From Phaeocystidibacter sp965659725 (lineage in GTDB: Bacteria; Bacteroidota; Bacteroidia; Flavobacteriales; Schleiferiaceae): 64,000 bases of DNA. The stretch lies in assembly GCA_965659725.1 (NCBI GenBank), contig CBFHXG010000008.1, positions 17,041-81,040 on the forward strand, given 5' to 3'. Positions 41,563-50,481 of the stretch are shown here, piece by piece (within the stretch, counting starts at the first letter, position 1; every line of letters starts with the position of its first letter). The notes under the pieces were generated by a model. It had not been told where the DNA came from, searched no databases, and saw only the letters and a list, made by a program, of their open reading frames with translations. The translations under genes and the position numbers were made by a program.

Positions 41563-42996
41563 CTATTTCTTTTCGAGAACCACTACGTTTTCAATGTGAT
41601 GCGTTTGCGGGAACATGTCTACCGCTCTCGATTTCACCACGGTATATTTTTCCTGAAGTAGACCAAGATCCCTTGCTTGTGTGGCAGAATTACAGCTCAC
41701 ATAAACGATTCTATTTGGTTCCATTTTCAGCAATTGCTCTACCACTTTCGCGTGCATTCCGTCTCGTGGAGGATCGGTTACCACCACTTCAGGCATGCCA
41801 TGTTCCGCAACGAAATCTTCCGTTAGTGCTTCCTTCATATCGCCAACTACGAATTCGGTGTTTTTCAAGCCGTTCAATTCGGCATTGAAGTTGGCATCCT
41901 GAATGGCCTCGGGAACACTCTCGATCCCAATGACCCTGCCCGCCTTTTGTGCCAAGAAACAGGCGATGGTTCCCGTTCCCGTATAGAGGTCATACACGAG
42001 TTCATCACCTTTTAGGTCGGCAAATTCCAGGGCCTGCACATAAAGATTATGTGCTTGCTTAGGGTTGGTTTGATAGAAGGATTTCGGTCCTACTTTGAAT
42101 CGTAGTTTCTCCTGTGGCTTGTAGTACGCTGGCATCTCTTCGAAGATGTGGTCTCTACCTGTAAACAGCTCAATATCACAATCATAAATACTATCGTTGC
42201 CTTTTTGATTGATGGTGTAGAGCAAGGATGTGATCTGTGGAAATTCCTTCTGTAATGCGTTCATGAGCCCATCCCTTGCCTCCTTATGGTCATCGTAGAA
42301 TTGGATCAACACCATAACCTCACCACTCAAGGCGGTACGGATCATCAAGGTGCGCAACAATCCCGATTGCTCACGAAGGTCGAAGAAAGCGAGATCGTGT
42401 TTCAAGGCATATTCGCGAACGAAGTTTCGGATCTCATTGCTTGGATCGGGTTGAAGGTGACAGTGAGTGACATTCAAAACCTTATCCCACATTCCAGGAA
42501 TGTGGAAGCCCAGTGCATCTGGTTTTTGGATCTTTTCTCCCGAATCGATCTCCTCTTGGGTCATCCAACGCTTGTTGGAGAAAGAGAACTCCATCTTATT
42601 GCGGTAAAAGTAGGGATCGTCACATCCCATGATCGGCATGTACTGCTCCACTTCAACGTGTCCTAATCGCTTGAGGTTATTGGCTACTTCGGATTCCTTG
42701 TACTCGAGTTGCTTGGAATAGTCCCAGTTTTGCCATTTGCAACCTCCGCAGGTTCCAAAATGCTTGCATTCTGGTTTAACTCTGTCTTTGGATAGCTCTA
42801 CGTATTCAATGGCTTTCCCTTCCATGTAGGAGCGCTTCTTCTTGAAAACGCGTACATCTACAACATCACCAGGAACTGCATTTTGAATGAAAACAACACG
42901 ACCGTCTTCGGTTTTACCCACGCCTTTGCCTTTTGCACCAGCGCCGTGTACTGAAATGCCCTCAAGAATGATGGGCTTCTTTGACCTTCTTCCCAT
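41563..42996 (-). CDS. rlmD: 23S rRNA (uracil-5-)-methyltransferase RlmD/RumA family
   Basis: 477 residues. An N-terminal TRAM domain (ISVHGAGAKGKGVGKTEDGR) is followed by the iron-sulphur cluster cysteines in CKHFGTCGGCKWQNW and a fourth near HCHLQPD. The methyltransferase core has LRFKVGPKSFYQTNPKQAHN, YDLYTGTGTIACFLAQKAGR, the active-site VTDPPRDGMH and the catalytic cysteine in YVSCNSATQARDL. It makes m5U in 23S rRNA (or the related position in other family members). The start MGRRSKKPIILEGI at 42,996 avoids overlap with the upstream subtilase gene. It ends with TAG. Confidence 0.94.
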   Translation of the reverse strand: MGRRSKKPIILEGISVHGAGAKGKGVGKTEDGRVVFIQNAVPGDVVDVRVFKKKRSYMEGKAIEYVELSKDRVKPECKHFGTCGGCKWQNWDYSKQLEYKESEVANNLKRLGHVEVEQYMPIMGCDDPYFYRNKMEFSFSNKRWMTQEEIDSGEKIQKPDALGFHIPGMWDKVLNVTHCHLQPDPSNEIRNFVREYALKHDLAFFDLREQSGLLRTLMIRTALSGEVMVLIQFYDDHKEARDGLMNALQKEFPQITSLLYTINQKGNDSIYDCDIELFTGRDHIFEEMPAYYKPQEKLRFKVGPKSFYQTNPKQAHNLYVQALEFADLKGDELVYDLYTGTGTIACFLAQKAGRVIGIESVPEAIQDANFNAELNGLKNTEFVVGDMKEALTEDFVAEHGMPEVVVTDPPRDGMHAKVVEQLLKMEPNRIVYVSCNSATQARDLGLLQEKYTVVKSRAVDMFPQTHHIENVVVLEKK

Positions 42997-43033
42997 AGGC
43001 GGCAAAGGTAGTAGAAGGAAGTGTAGATTAGGT

Positions 43034-44584
43034 CTAGTAGAGGATAGTTCTTTCTGTGTAAACCTCTCTTCGGTACCGAGCACGAATAATGTAAGTGCCA
43101 GCCGATGGGAGATCTACGGTGAGCGTTTGCGGTGAGACGTTCGCTTCTCGATAGAGTATCCTTCCCGAAACATCGATGACTTGCACTTCGTCCATGGATG
43201 AATTGGTTCTGATCCTCAATGTATTCTTTTCATTGTTGGTCCAAACATAGAGCTCATTACCGAGGCTTTGAAGCTTGTATCTGTCAAAGGCAAGAGCATT
43301 GTATGCATTCACTTTTCCGTATCCGTAGAATGGGTCTCTACCTGGGACATCCTCATTTGAAAGACCGATCTGATCTTCAGACGCCACTTGGATGAGCAAT
43401 CGGATTTCCTCGTTGGTAAGATCAGGGTTTTGAGCCTTTACTAGGCAAGCGATCCCACTCACGATAGGAGCTGAGAATGAAGTGCCCGCCACGGCAGTCG
43501 AGTAATTGTTGAAATCAGTATAGATCAGGATCGGGATATTATCTCCTGGGGCCACAACTTCTACGTGATCACCATAACTACTGCCACCAGAGCCACCGCT
43601 GAAGGGAGCGCATCTTTGGTTGAACCAGTTGGTAGCTCCTACAGCCATTACATTTTCAAGCACGGCAGGGTACTTCGGCACATTGTCGCCATCATTTCCA
43701 GAAGAAGCGATCAAAAGGACTCCTTTGGAATGGGCGTAATTAACCGCTTCTTCAAGTATGGTCGATTCATTACCACCGCCAAGTGACATATTGATGACGT
43801 CTACACCGAGATTCGCGGAATAGTAGATGCATTCAGCGAGATCGGCATAGGTACCCGTGCCATCTGGGCCCATTGCCTTAGCGTTTAGTATTCTACAATT
43901 CCAATCTACTCCTGCAAATCCCAATTGATTATTGCCATTGGCGGCCGCCACACCGGCCACGGCGGTACCATGACCATTGGCGTCTTCCGGATCATTGTCT
44001 TCATCTACAAAATCCCATCCTCTAACATCATCGATGTAACCATTGTTATCATCATCGATACCATTGTTTGGAATTTCATTGGGGTTGATAAAGGAGCGTC
44101 CATTCAATTCCGGATGAGCGAATTCAATCCCAGAGTCGACAATTACGAGGGTCACTTCGCTGCTTCCTTGTTCGATATTCCAAGCTTCAGGCATATCCAC
44201 ATCGGCATCTATATTTCCACTGATACCTTGATTGTCGGCCCACCATTCACTCGGGTGCTCTGTATCATTGGGAATGAATCGCACTGAATCGGAGGTGAAC
44301 GTGTGGTTGAACTCTAGATCTATGATGCTGGGATAAGTTTGAAGCTTCTCGAAGGCGGATCGGATGGATGCTTTGTCAAATCTTACTACCCAAACGACCT
44401 TGGTAGCTGGCTGATTTCCTGCACGAAAGGAGTGTACTACCTCGCCGTTGAGATCAGTGATCTGATTGAGTACTTCTTGAGATAGTCCTTTCTGAGAGTA
44501 GGAGGTAGTGAACATGAGTTCATTCGTCTGACCAAAGGACAGAGTTGATAATGTGCACAGTACGAGAGAGATAAGTAGTTTCAT
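43034..44584 (-). CDS. S8 family (subtilisin-like) serine peptidase with T9SS sorting domain
   Basis: 516 residues. Signal peptide MKLLISLVLCTLSTLSFGQ; a pro-domain to about residue 110; a subtilase domain with catalytic Asp150 (VIVDSGIE), His205 (NGHGTAVAG) and Ser369 (GTSFSAPIVSG) and the oxyanion Asn near ASSGND. A calcium-loop-like acidic stretch (NNGIDDDNNGYIDD) sits near 173-186. The last 75 residues (LRIRTNSSMDEVQVIDVSGR, then SAGTYIIRARYRREVYTERT) form a type A T9SS C-terminal domain, so export to the cell surface or medium is expected. Complete and not in an operon with rlmD-type genes by function. Confidence 0.95.
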   Translation of the reverse strand: MKLLISLVLCTLSTLSFGQTNELMFTTSYSQKGLSQEVLNQITDLNGEVVHSFRAGNQPATKVVWVVRFDKASIRSAFEKLQTYPSIIDLEFNHTFTSDSVRFIPNDTEHPSEWWADNQGISGNIDADVDMPEAWNIEQGSSEVTLVIVDSGIEFAHPELNGRSFINPNEIPNNGIDDDNNGYIDDVRGWDFVDEDNDPEDANGHGTAVAGVAAANGNNQLGFAGVDWNCRILNAKAMGPDGTGTYADLAECIYYSANLGVDVINMSLGGGNESTILEEAVNYAHSKGVLLIASSGNDGDNVPKYPAVLENVMAVGATNWFNQRCAPFSGGSGGSSYGDHVEVVAPGDNIPILIYTDFNNYSTAVAGTSFSAPIVSGIACLVKAQNPDLTNEEIRLLIQVASEDQIGLSNEDVPGRDPFYGYGKVNAYNALAFDRYKLQSLGNELYVWTNNEKNTLRIRTNSSMDEVQVIDVSGRILYREANVSPQTLTVDLPSAGTYIIRARYRREVYTERTILY

Positions 44585-44606
44585 TGCTGAGGGTTATATT
44601 CCAAAG

Positions 44607-44846
44607 CTACGGCTTCTGATTTTTTGATTTGAACCTTCCCTTCGCAAAAGGTCTGAGTTTTCGATGCTTCGTTCCTCTTCCTTTCACTCTCTTTCTCCAC
44701 ATCCGGAAGGAGGAAGGTTTCATGTGGGTTCTCATCAATTCCCGTACCTCATTTTCCTTGAGCCCGAATTGATATTCGATTGCTTCGAAAGGAGTTCTAT
44801 CCTCCCAGGCCATTTCTATGATCCGATCTACTTCTCTTGGTGTCAT
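44607..44846 (-). CDS. TIGR03643 family protein
   Basis: A 79-residue basic protein with the family signature REVDRIIEMAWEDRTPFEAI followed by EYQFGLKENEVRELMR. This looks like a sigma-like helix-turn-helix. The strongly basic tail (GRGTKHRKLRPFAKGRFKSK) fits nucleic-acid binding. The family is known only by its alignment in Bacteroidota and some other phyla; function is uncharacterised. Confidence 0.85.
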   Translation of the reverse strand: MTPREVDRIIEMAWEDRTPFEAIEYQFGLKENEVRELMRTHMKPSSFRMWRKRVKGRGTKHRKLRPFAKGRFKSKNQKP

Positions 44847-44876
44847 GTTCTCATAACACTAGAAGATGCCTTCGGT

Positions 44877-45215
44877 TCAGCCTATCTGTTGTCTGCGTGC
44901 CTCTTTTATGATCAGCGACTTGGCCTCATTCCAAGGTATGAGATTGTAACTATCCATCGTAGTAGTGGTGAAGTCGCTCGAAAGCGAATTGATGGCTTTC
45001 ATGGCCTTGGCATATGCACCGGTTTTGATGAATTCATTCATATCTTCTTTCGTTCGCCAGAGGGTCATGGTATAATGGGTCATCATACCGCCTTTTAGTC
45101 TGTATTTCTTGCACTCAGACTTCTTGAGCTGGGCCGTGATGCGATTAATGTGAAGGAAAAAGGCAAAGAGGTGAAAGGGTGATTTCAGCTTGATACGTGT
45201 GATACTTACGTACAT
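44877..45215 (-). CDS. Hypothetical protein, DUF3291/antibiotic-monooxygenase-like fold
   Basis: 112 residues: YVSITRIKLKSPFHLFAFFL, ITAQLKKSECKKYRLKGGMM, HYTMTLWRTKEDMNEFIKTG, then AKAMKAINSLSSDFTTTTMD. This pattern of strand-helix-strand with a W-x-x-x-E-D-M-x-x-F core is common in small dimeric ferredoxin-like barrels (DUF3291 or ABM type). No active residues can be named. The Met at 45,215 is chosen; a longer frame starts at 45,254. It follows rocD on the same strand but behind a terminator. Confidence 0.75.
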   Translation of the reverse strand: MYVSITRIKLKSPFHLFAFFLHINRITAQLKKSECKKYRLKGGMMTHYTMTLWRTKEDMNEFIKTGAYAKAMKAINSLSSDFTTTTMDSYNLIPWNEAKSLIIKEARRQQIG

Positions 45216-45258
45216 TTTGACGGATTTGGTACTAGAAACATAGGTTTTATTCAAACAT

Positions 45259-45296
45259 AAAACACCCCCCTATATACGTACATAAAGGGGGTGTTG
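45259..45296 (-). terminator. Terminator of rocD
   Basis: AACACCCCC and GGGGGTGTT form a 9-bp stem around a loop containing TACGTA; on the minus strand TTTTATG follows, 20 bp after the rocD stop. Confidence 0.7.
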
Positions 45297-45315
45297 GATG
45301 TCTGATGGCCTCGAC

Positions 45316-46578
45316 TTATTTATCGAACTCTCTCACCGTTTTTTCGATGATGGATACACAATCCTTCATTTGATCTTCAGTCATAACTAACGGCGGAGCA
45401 AAGCGGATGATGTTTCCATGTGTAGGCTTTGCAAGCAATCCGTTCTCGGCAAGTTTTACACAGATGTTCCAAGCCGTTTTACTATCTGGTGTATCGTTAA
45501 TAACGATTGCATTGAGTAGTCCTTTACCTCTCACTTTGGTGACGATATTGGAGCTATCAACGATGCGCTGCATTTCTTCTCTGAACATATTGCCCAGTTT
45601 GCGAGCATTTTGTGCAAGTTTTTCGTTGGATACTACTTCGAGGGCGGCCATGGCAACCTGTGCTGCAACTGGGTTACCACCGAAGGTGCTTCCGTGCTGA
45701 CCAGGTTGAATGGTGAGCATGATCGGGTCGTCCGCTAGGATGGCCGATACCGGGTACATGCCACCTGAAAGGGCTTTACCTAGGATCAAAATATCTGGAC
45801 GTGTATAGGTTTCCTGGCGTTCGCAGGCTCCCTGGCAAGAGCAGTTGCCACAAACGGCAAGTAGACTACCCGTGCGGGCGATACCCGTTTGAACTTCGTC
45901 TGCGATAAAGAGAACGTTCTTCTCCTTACACATGGCGGCTGCCTTCGGAATGAAGTCAGCGTCTGGCACTACAACTCCAGCTTCACCCTGGATCGGCTCG
46001 GTCATGAACCCGATCACATTCTCGTCTTCCAACGCCTTGGCGAGGGCATCGAGATCATTGTATGGAATCATCTCAAATCCAGGAGTGTATGGACCATATC
46101 CATCTTTTGCATCGGGATCAGAAGAGAAGGAGATGATGGTAGTTGTGCGACCGTGGAAGTTTTGATCACAAACGATGATCTTTCCTTGAGTCTCTTTCAC
46201 TCCTTTTACCTCATGTCCCCACTTACGGCAAAGTTTGAGGGCAGTTTCTACCGCCTCAGCTCCTGAGTTCATTGGAAGGACCTTGTCGAATGAGAAGAAC
46301 TCCGACATGAACTTGTCGAACTTACCCAATTCAGCATTGTAGAAAGCACGGCTAGTGAGCGTCAGCTTTTGCGCTTGGCGCGTCATGGTTTCTACGAGGT
46401 GTGGGTGGCAATGCCCTTGGTTAACAGCACTATATGCACTCAGGAAGTCGTAGTATTTCTTTCCTTCAACGTCCCAAACGTGCACGCCATCACCCTTTTC
46501 CAACACCACAGGAAGCGGATGGTAATTGTGGGCGCCGTACTTGTCTTCAAGAGCAATGAGTTCTTCGGTTCTAGTCAT
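45316..46578 (-). CDS. rocD: Ornithine aminotransferase with a cysteine-rich insert
   Basis: A 420-residue class III PLP transaminase that moves the delta-amino group of ornithine to 2-oxoglutarate. Landmarks: GAHNYHPLPVVLEKGDGVHVW, AYSAVNQGHCHP, MNSGAEAVETALKLCRKWG, NFHGRTTTIISFS, the PLP lysine in LGKALSGGMYPVSA, and GQHGSTFGGNPVAA. Between IARTGSLLA and TRPDILILGKA it carries an insert, VCGNCSCQGACERQETY, with four cysteines (C-x2-C-x-C-x3-C) next to the PLP lysine loop. I recall a similar insert in flavobacterial homologues; it may bind metal or be redox-active. The minus-strand promoter box TATATTTG lies 29 bp upstream. Confidence 0.95.
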   Translation of the reverse strand: MTRTEELIALEDKYGAHNYHPLPVVLEKGDGVHVWDVEGKKYYDFLSAYSAVNQGHCHPHLVETMTRQAQKLTLTSRAFYNAELGKFDKFMSEFFSFDKVLPMNSGAEAVETALKLCRKWGHEVKGVKETQGKIIVCDQNFHGRTTTIISFSSDPDAKDGYGPYTPGFEMIPYNDLDALAKALEDENVIGFMTEPIQGEAGVVVPDADFIPKAAAMCKEKNVLFIADEVQTGIARTGSLLAVCGNCSCQGACERQETYTRPDILILGKALSGGMYPVSAILADDPIMLTIQPGQHGSTFGGNPVAAQVAMAALEVVSNEKLAQNARKLGNMFREEMQRIVDSSNIVTKVRGKGLLNAIVINDTPDSKTAWNICVKLAENGLLAKPTHGNIIRFAPPLVMTEDQMKDCVSIIEKTVREFDK

Positions 46579-46606
46579 GCGTTCGTATGCTTTAGATTTC
46601 TAGCCG

Positions 46607-46614
46607 CAAATATA
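46607..46614 (-). promoter_or_regulatory. -7 box of rocD
   Basis: Minus-strand TATATTTG, an exact TAnnTTTG match. No TTG at the standard -33 distance. Confidence 0.5.
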
Positions 46615-46745
46615 GATTTTACGAGGCAGACCGACTAATTCAGGGTTTTCAAGGATAAGTGATGGAGGTTACTCGAATTGTAAGTTGATGATGGTAATTT
46701 CGTCTTCTCGATCGAACAAAAGCAATCATCAGACGATATTCAGAT

Positions 46746-47360
46746 ATGGACATCAACAAATTGAGACAGGCATTCGAAACAGGTTACACATACGCGGGTT
46801 ATCGCGAGATGGTAACGGGTTTACTCTCCGAGAACAAAACTACAGGCCCAAACCAAAGTGAGAGTTTGATCGACTACGCTCGGTTGAATGATCGACGCAT
46901 GGATAGGGGGGAGAAGACGGTTAAGATCGATGAAGAGCAGCAGGCAGCCTTAGAGCGTATTGAACCAGAGAATTGGTTGGTATTGACAGAAGGTTGGTGT
47001 GGTGACGCTTCGCAGATCGTTCCTGTTTTGGATAAAATGGAACAGGCCACATCAAAACTGAAGGTTCGCTACATCTTGCGTGACGAGAACGAAGAGATCA
47101 TGGATGCCTTCCTTACCAATGGAACTCGGAGCATTCCTAAGCTCGTTCGGATGAACTCAGACTTCACCGAGGTTCTAGGGTCTTGGGGTCCACGTCCGCA
47201 ACAGATGCAGGCGATCGTTGACGTTTGGAAAAAGGACAAGGCCACGCCAAAAGAAGAGATGTACTTGGAGGTTCACGGTGCCTATGCGAAAGACCGTGGC
47301 AAGGCTACTTTGAAAGAGATTTTAGCATTGCTCAAACAAACGCAATCCGAATCGGTTTAA
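46746..47360 (+). CDS. Thioredoxin-family protein with a single active-site cysteine
   Basis: 204 residues, cytoplasmic. The N-terminal 70 residues are helical (FETGYTYAGYREMVTGLLSE). The thioredoxin fold follows, with LVLTEGWCGDASQIVPVLDK, where the usual CxxC is reduced to one Cys (CGDA), and the cis-proline strand TRSIPKLVRMN. This matches the Bacteroidota 'thioredoxin family protein' group with WCGDA motifs. A single cysteine argues against classical disulphide exchange and for a monothiol or peroxidatic role, which is an inference. Confidence 0.88.
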   Translation: MDINKLRQAFETGYTYAGYREMVTGLLSENKTTGPNQSESLIDYARLNDRRMDRGEKTVKIDEEQQAALERIEPENWLVLTEGWCGDASQIVPVLDKMEQATSKLKVRYILRDENEEIMDAFLTNGTRSIPKLVRMNSDFTEVLGSWGPRPQQMQAIVDVWKKDKATPKEEMYLEVHGAYAKDRGKATLKEILALLKQTQSESV

Positions 47361-47368
47361 GAGAATGT

Positions 47369-47448
47369 CCGCAGTGAGTAAGCGTCTTCTTTTCTTCACA
47401 GTTTCATTGGTTTGTTCAAGGTAGCTGTTCACTGCGGGCGTTTTTTTT
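47369..47448 (+). terminator. Long-loop hairpin with T run after the thioredoxin-like gene
   Basis: CCGCAGTGA (47,369-47,377) pairs perfectly with TCACTGCGG (47,429-47,437) across a 51-base loop and is followed by eight T. It looks like a terminator, but the size and loop would also fit a small structured RNA. Confidence 0.45.
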
Positions 47449-47540
47449 CAAGGCTCCAAGGCTCCCGGGCTTAAGTCATGTCGAGGCTGGCGAGGCCACC
47501 AAGGCTCGCTCGTTGATTACCTCAAAAGGAAGGAAGTCCT
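47449..47540 (+). repeat. Intergenic repeat family A, third copy
   Basis: Begins CAAGGCTCCAAGGCTCCCGG and carries the same AAGGCTCGCTCGTTGATTA core (from 47,501), then AAAAGGAAGGAAG, as in the copies at 6,832 and 7,966. It is more degraded at its 3' end. Confidence 0.6.
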
Positions 47541-47581
47541 CTTTTCCAACTACTGAAACTCATCAAACTTGTTTAGCTGAC

Positions 47582-47670
47582 AAGGCTCAGTGGTTGTTAG
47601 ACCCACGCATTTTGGACATAAACAGACCAACGGAGAAACTCAGAAACTTATAAACAGATAAACGTATTAA
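47582..47670 (+). repeat. Intergenic repeat family B, copy 1
   Basis: An 89-bp segment beginning AAGGCTCAGTGGTTGTTAG and ending ATAAACGTATTAA. It is directly repeated at 47,943-48,031 with most positions conserved. The AAGGCTC...GTTG head is shared with family A. No other content was seen in the gap. Confidence 0.65.
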
Positions 47671-47677
47671 CGTTTCG

Positions 47678-47905
47678 CTACTTTCCCACCCAATCCACAT
47701 ACATCGCATTGAAGTGATCATGCACCTTATCCAACCATTCCTTGGTGATGGTAGTGCGCACGCTCTCGGCTGATGGGTATTTTTCTTTGGAGTATCGGTA
47801 ACTCTGTCGCATTGGACCAGCTTCGATCTCAAGTAAGAAGTGCTTATCGGTTACATAAAGCACAATTCGGAAGGTAGGGTGGGGGATCTGTTCGGCGATT
47901 CGCAT
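47678..47905 (-). CDS. Small hypothetical protein
   Basis: 75 residues: MRIAEQIPHPTFRIVLYVTD, KHFLLEIEAGPMRQSYRYSK, then EWLDKVHDHFNAMYVDWVGK. Beta-rich N-terminus, helical C-terminus, no signal. It sits between two direct copies of intergenic repeat B. I believe similar short proteins are conserved in Flavobacteriales but cannot name a family or function. Confidence 0.7.
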   Translation of the reverse strand: MRIAEQIPHPTFRIVLYVTDKHFLLEIEAGPMRQSYRYSKEKYPSAESVRTTITKEWLDKVHDHFNAMYVDWVGK

Positions 47906-47942
47906 GCTACTTTAGTTTAAGGCGATAGGGCAATAGGGCAAC

Positions 47943-48031
47943 AAGGCTCATTCGTTGTTAGGTCCAAGTTTTTCGGGCATAAAAAGACCTACGAAGTAAC
48001 CCAGAATCGTATAAACATAGGAACGTATTAA
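47943..48031 (+). repeat. Intergenic repeat family B, copy 2
   Basis: Direct repeat of 47,582-47,670, starting AAGGCTCATTCGTTGTTAGG and ending GAACGTATTAA, preceded by the GGGCAATAGGGCAAC tract typical of family A left ends. Confidence 0.65.
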
Positions 48032-48054
48032 AATATAAACGTATCAACGGGCGT

Positions 48055-50481
48055 CTAGAACGAAACATGCACCTTCAAGTTCACCAGTCTGGAGGTGAGA
48101 TAATTAGGGACAGCGTATTGGTTGGCGGTGCTCACATCGCGGACCCACAAATAGCTCACTGTATTCCTCGATTGGAACATGTTGAATACTTCAAGACTAA
48201 TCCAAAATTCATCGATGCTCTTGTAGAATGCATTATTGTATTCCTTGCCACGCTCCCTAAATACCTTGATAAATCCAACGTCGAGTCGGCGGTACAGAGG
48301 AGAACGGAAGGTTTGAGTGTACCTCGGTGTTTGCGGCGCTCCAAATGGGAATCCACCCGTCACCACCAAGTTCACATTCACTCTAAACGTCGGATATTTC
48401 GGCAGATAGTCCTGGAAGAACAAAGCGAAATTGAATAGCTGGTCGGTAGGTCGTGGAATGTAACCTGCGCCATCCCCTTCGATATCTTCTTGAACTCTAA
48501 AGAGAGACAAACTCGCCCAACTTTCCACGCCTTTCACGAATTCACCATTCAATCGTGTATCGATGCCATATGCTCTTCCTCGAGCCTCATTCTCAGCACT
48601 ATATCGGATCCGCACATTATCCATTTCAAATGGAATGAGGTTGTACATATCCTTGTAATAGGCCTCCGTATTCAACACAAACGGACGGTCCCACATCTCG
48701 AACGTGTACTTACCACCTGCAACGTAATGAATAGCCAATTGGGCGCGGATATCTGGATTGATATCTCCTTGAAGATCGCGCATTTCACGATAGAAAGCCG
48801 GCTGATGATAGAAACCCGAGGCAAATGTGAATAACCATTTATTCCATCCTGAAGGTCGCCAGCTCAATCGCAACCTCGGACTCACTGTAACTTGGTCGCT
48901 CCAGGTCCAATACTGACTTCTAACCCCTGCGCTTAGGCGGTATTCATGCTCGTGCTCTGTCTCCCAAGGGCGAACATATTCCAAGTATCCGGTAGTCCTC
49001 CAGCTAGTTACAGCTCCGCGAGTATCGAAGTTTTCCCAGATGTCCAGGGAGTTATCGGGAATATAAATGGTATCAGATCCCGAGAAGATCACTTCTGTGG
49101 GTTTATGTTGGACAGAGTATCCGGCGCTATCGATGTATTCCCATTCCTTGTATCGATCTACGATATCTTCCCTTTGAACCCTCGTGCCCCAATAAAGGCT
49201 GCCTGTTTCACTATGCCACGCTCCACGATGACCGAGGTTGAAAATAATGGCATCCAAGGTGTTCCTAGCATATTGATGAAATCCACCCACACCCCGAATG
49301 GCCGCCAACTCGCCAAAATCATCCGAACCAAGGTTGGTGTTTAGATCTCCCAAACGGTAAGCACCGATTACATCAACAAATTCTCGTTCTACCGTCTGAT
49401 ATCCGGAAGTGTAAAAGCTCATGGAGAGATCTTCATCCGGCTCATATTCAACGCTCACAGCACCAAATGCGGTGGTGTAATCGTAATTTTCTAAACCGTC
49501 GAAGAAAACGGTAAGTTGAAGTGCTTCTTGGAAGGATCCGAATTGTGTATTCCTTGTTCCAGGTTGAACTTGATAGTCGTTCTGTGCGATATTCCCGAGA
49601 AAGTTGATGCTCCAATCTGAATCGAACACATAGCCAACTAAAAGCTGGGCATCTGTGAAGTTGGACATGAAATCACCATCTGTATCCAGCGCTCCAAGTA
49701 ATAATCTATTGGTGCGGTACCGAACTCCACCAATGGCCCAGAGTCGCTCATCCTTCGACCTTCCGCCTAGTGTAAGCTGTCCGCCTAAAAGACTTCCTTC
49801 AAATGTGCCTGTGAATTCGTCGGGTTGTTGATAGGTGATATCGAGTACAGATGACATCTTATCTCCATAAATAGCGCTGAAACCACCGGCGGAGAAAGAA
49901 ATACTCTCTACCATATCCGGATTGATGAAGGACAGGCCTTCTTGTTGACCGGCTCGCACGAGAAATGGTCGATATACCTCTATGCCGTTAACGTATACCA
50001 GGTTTTCGTCGAAGCTACCACCGCGAACATTGTATTGGCTACTGAATTCACTCCTACTGATCACACCGGGCATGGTCCTGATCAAACCTTCTACGGAAGA
50101 CTGTGGACCTGAAACGGCGTCAAGTGTTCTCTGATCGAGTTCAATCGTGCCATCATCGGTTCTGCGGCCCGCCTCGATATCCACCACATCGAGGAACTCA
50201 TCTCTTTCAAGTGTAATCGTAACCTCGTATGTACCTACTATATCTGGGATGTAAACGGTATCGGTCTTGAATCCAACCCTACCAATAATGAGATAGCCGG
50301 GATTGGATCGTGGTGCTTGAACTTCGAAGGATCCATTTTCGTCGGAGATCGCTTTTTCTCCTCCCCAATAAATAAGAGCGAATTCAATGCCTTCACCATC
50401 TTCATTGACGAGAGTGCCCGCAACGGTTTGGGCAAGTATACTCAAGGGAGAAAGGAGGAAGATGAGAAGTAGGAGCCGCAT
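48055..50481 (-). CDS. TonB-dependent outer membrane receptor with carboxypeptidase-like N-terminal domain
   Basis: 808 residues. Signal peptide MRLLLLIFLLSPLSILAQ; CarboxypepD_reg-like domain about 18-95 (GTLVNEDGEGIEFALIYWGG); plug domain about 115-225 (LRIRTMPGVISRSEFSSQY-type, VRGGSFDENLVYVNGIEVY, SFSAGGFSAIYGDKMSSVLD); then a large barrel ending LVNLKVHVSF. No SusD-like or siderophore genes are adjacent. The start codon shares a base with the stop of the small upstream gene, which has its own carboxypeptidase-like domain, so the two are co-expressed and may work together. Substrate unknown. Confidence 0.94.
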   Translation of the reverse strand: MRLLLLIFLLSPLSILAQTVAGTLVNEDGEGIEFALIYWGGEKAISDENGSFEVQAPRSNPGYLIIGRVGFKTDTVYIPDIVGTYEVTITLERDEFLDVVDIEAGRRTDDGTIELDQRTLDAVSGPQSSVEGLIRTMPGVISRSEFSSQYNVRGGSFDENLVYVNGIEVYRPFLVRAGQQEGLSFINPDMVESISFSAGGFSAIYGDKMSSVLDITYQQPDEFTGTFEGSLLGGQLTLGGRSKDERLWAIGGVRYRTNRLLLGALDTDGDFMSNFTDAQLLVGYVFDSDWSINFLGNIAQNDYQVQPGTRNTQFGSFQEALQLTVFFDGLENYDYTTAFGAVSVEYEPDEDLSMSFYTSGYQTVEREFVDVIGAYRLGDLNTNLGSDDFGELAAIRGVGGFHQYARNTLDAIIFNLGHRGAWHSETGSLYWGTRVQREDIVDRYKEWEYIDSAGYSVQHKPTEVIFSGSDTIYIPDNSLDIWENFDTRGAVTSWRTTGYLEYVRPWETEHEHEYRLSAGVRSQYWTWSDQVTVSPRLRLSWRPSGWNKWLFTFASGFYHQPAFYREMRDLQGDINPDIRAQLAIHYVAGGKYTFEMWDRPFVLNTEAYYKDMYNLIPFEMDNVRIRYSAENEARGRAYGIDTRLNGEFVKGVESWASLSLFRVQEDIEGDGAGYIPRPTDQLFNFALFFQDYLPKYPTFRVNVNLVVTGGFPFGAPQTPRYTQTFRSPLYRRLDVGFIKVFRERGKEYNNAFYKSIDEFWISLEVFNMFQSRNTVSYLWVRDVSTANQYAVPNYLTSRLVNLKVHVSF

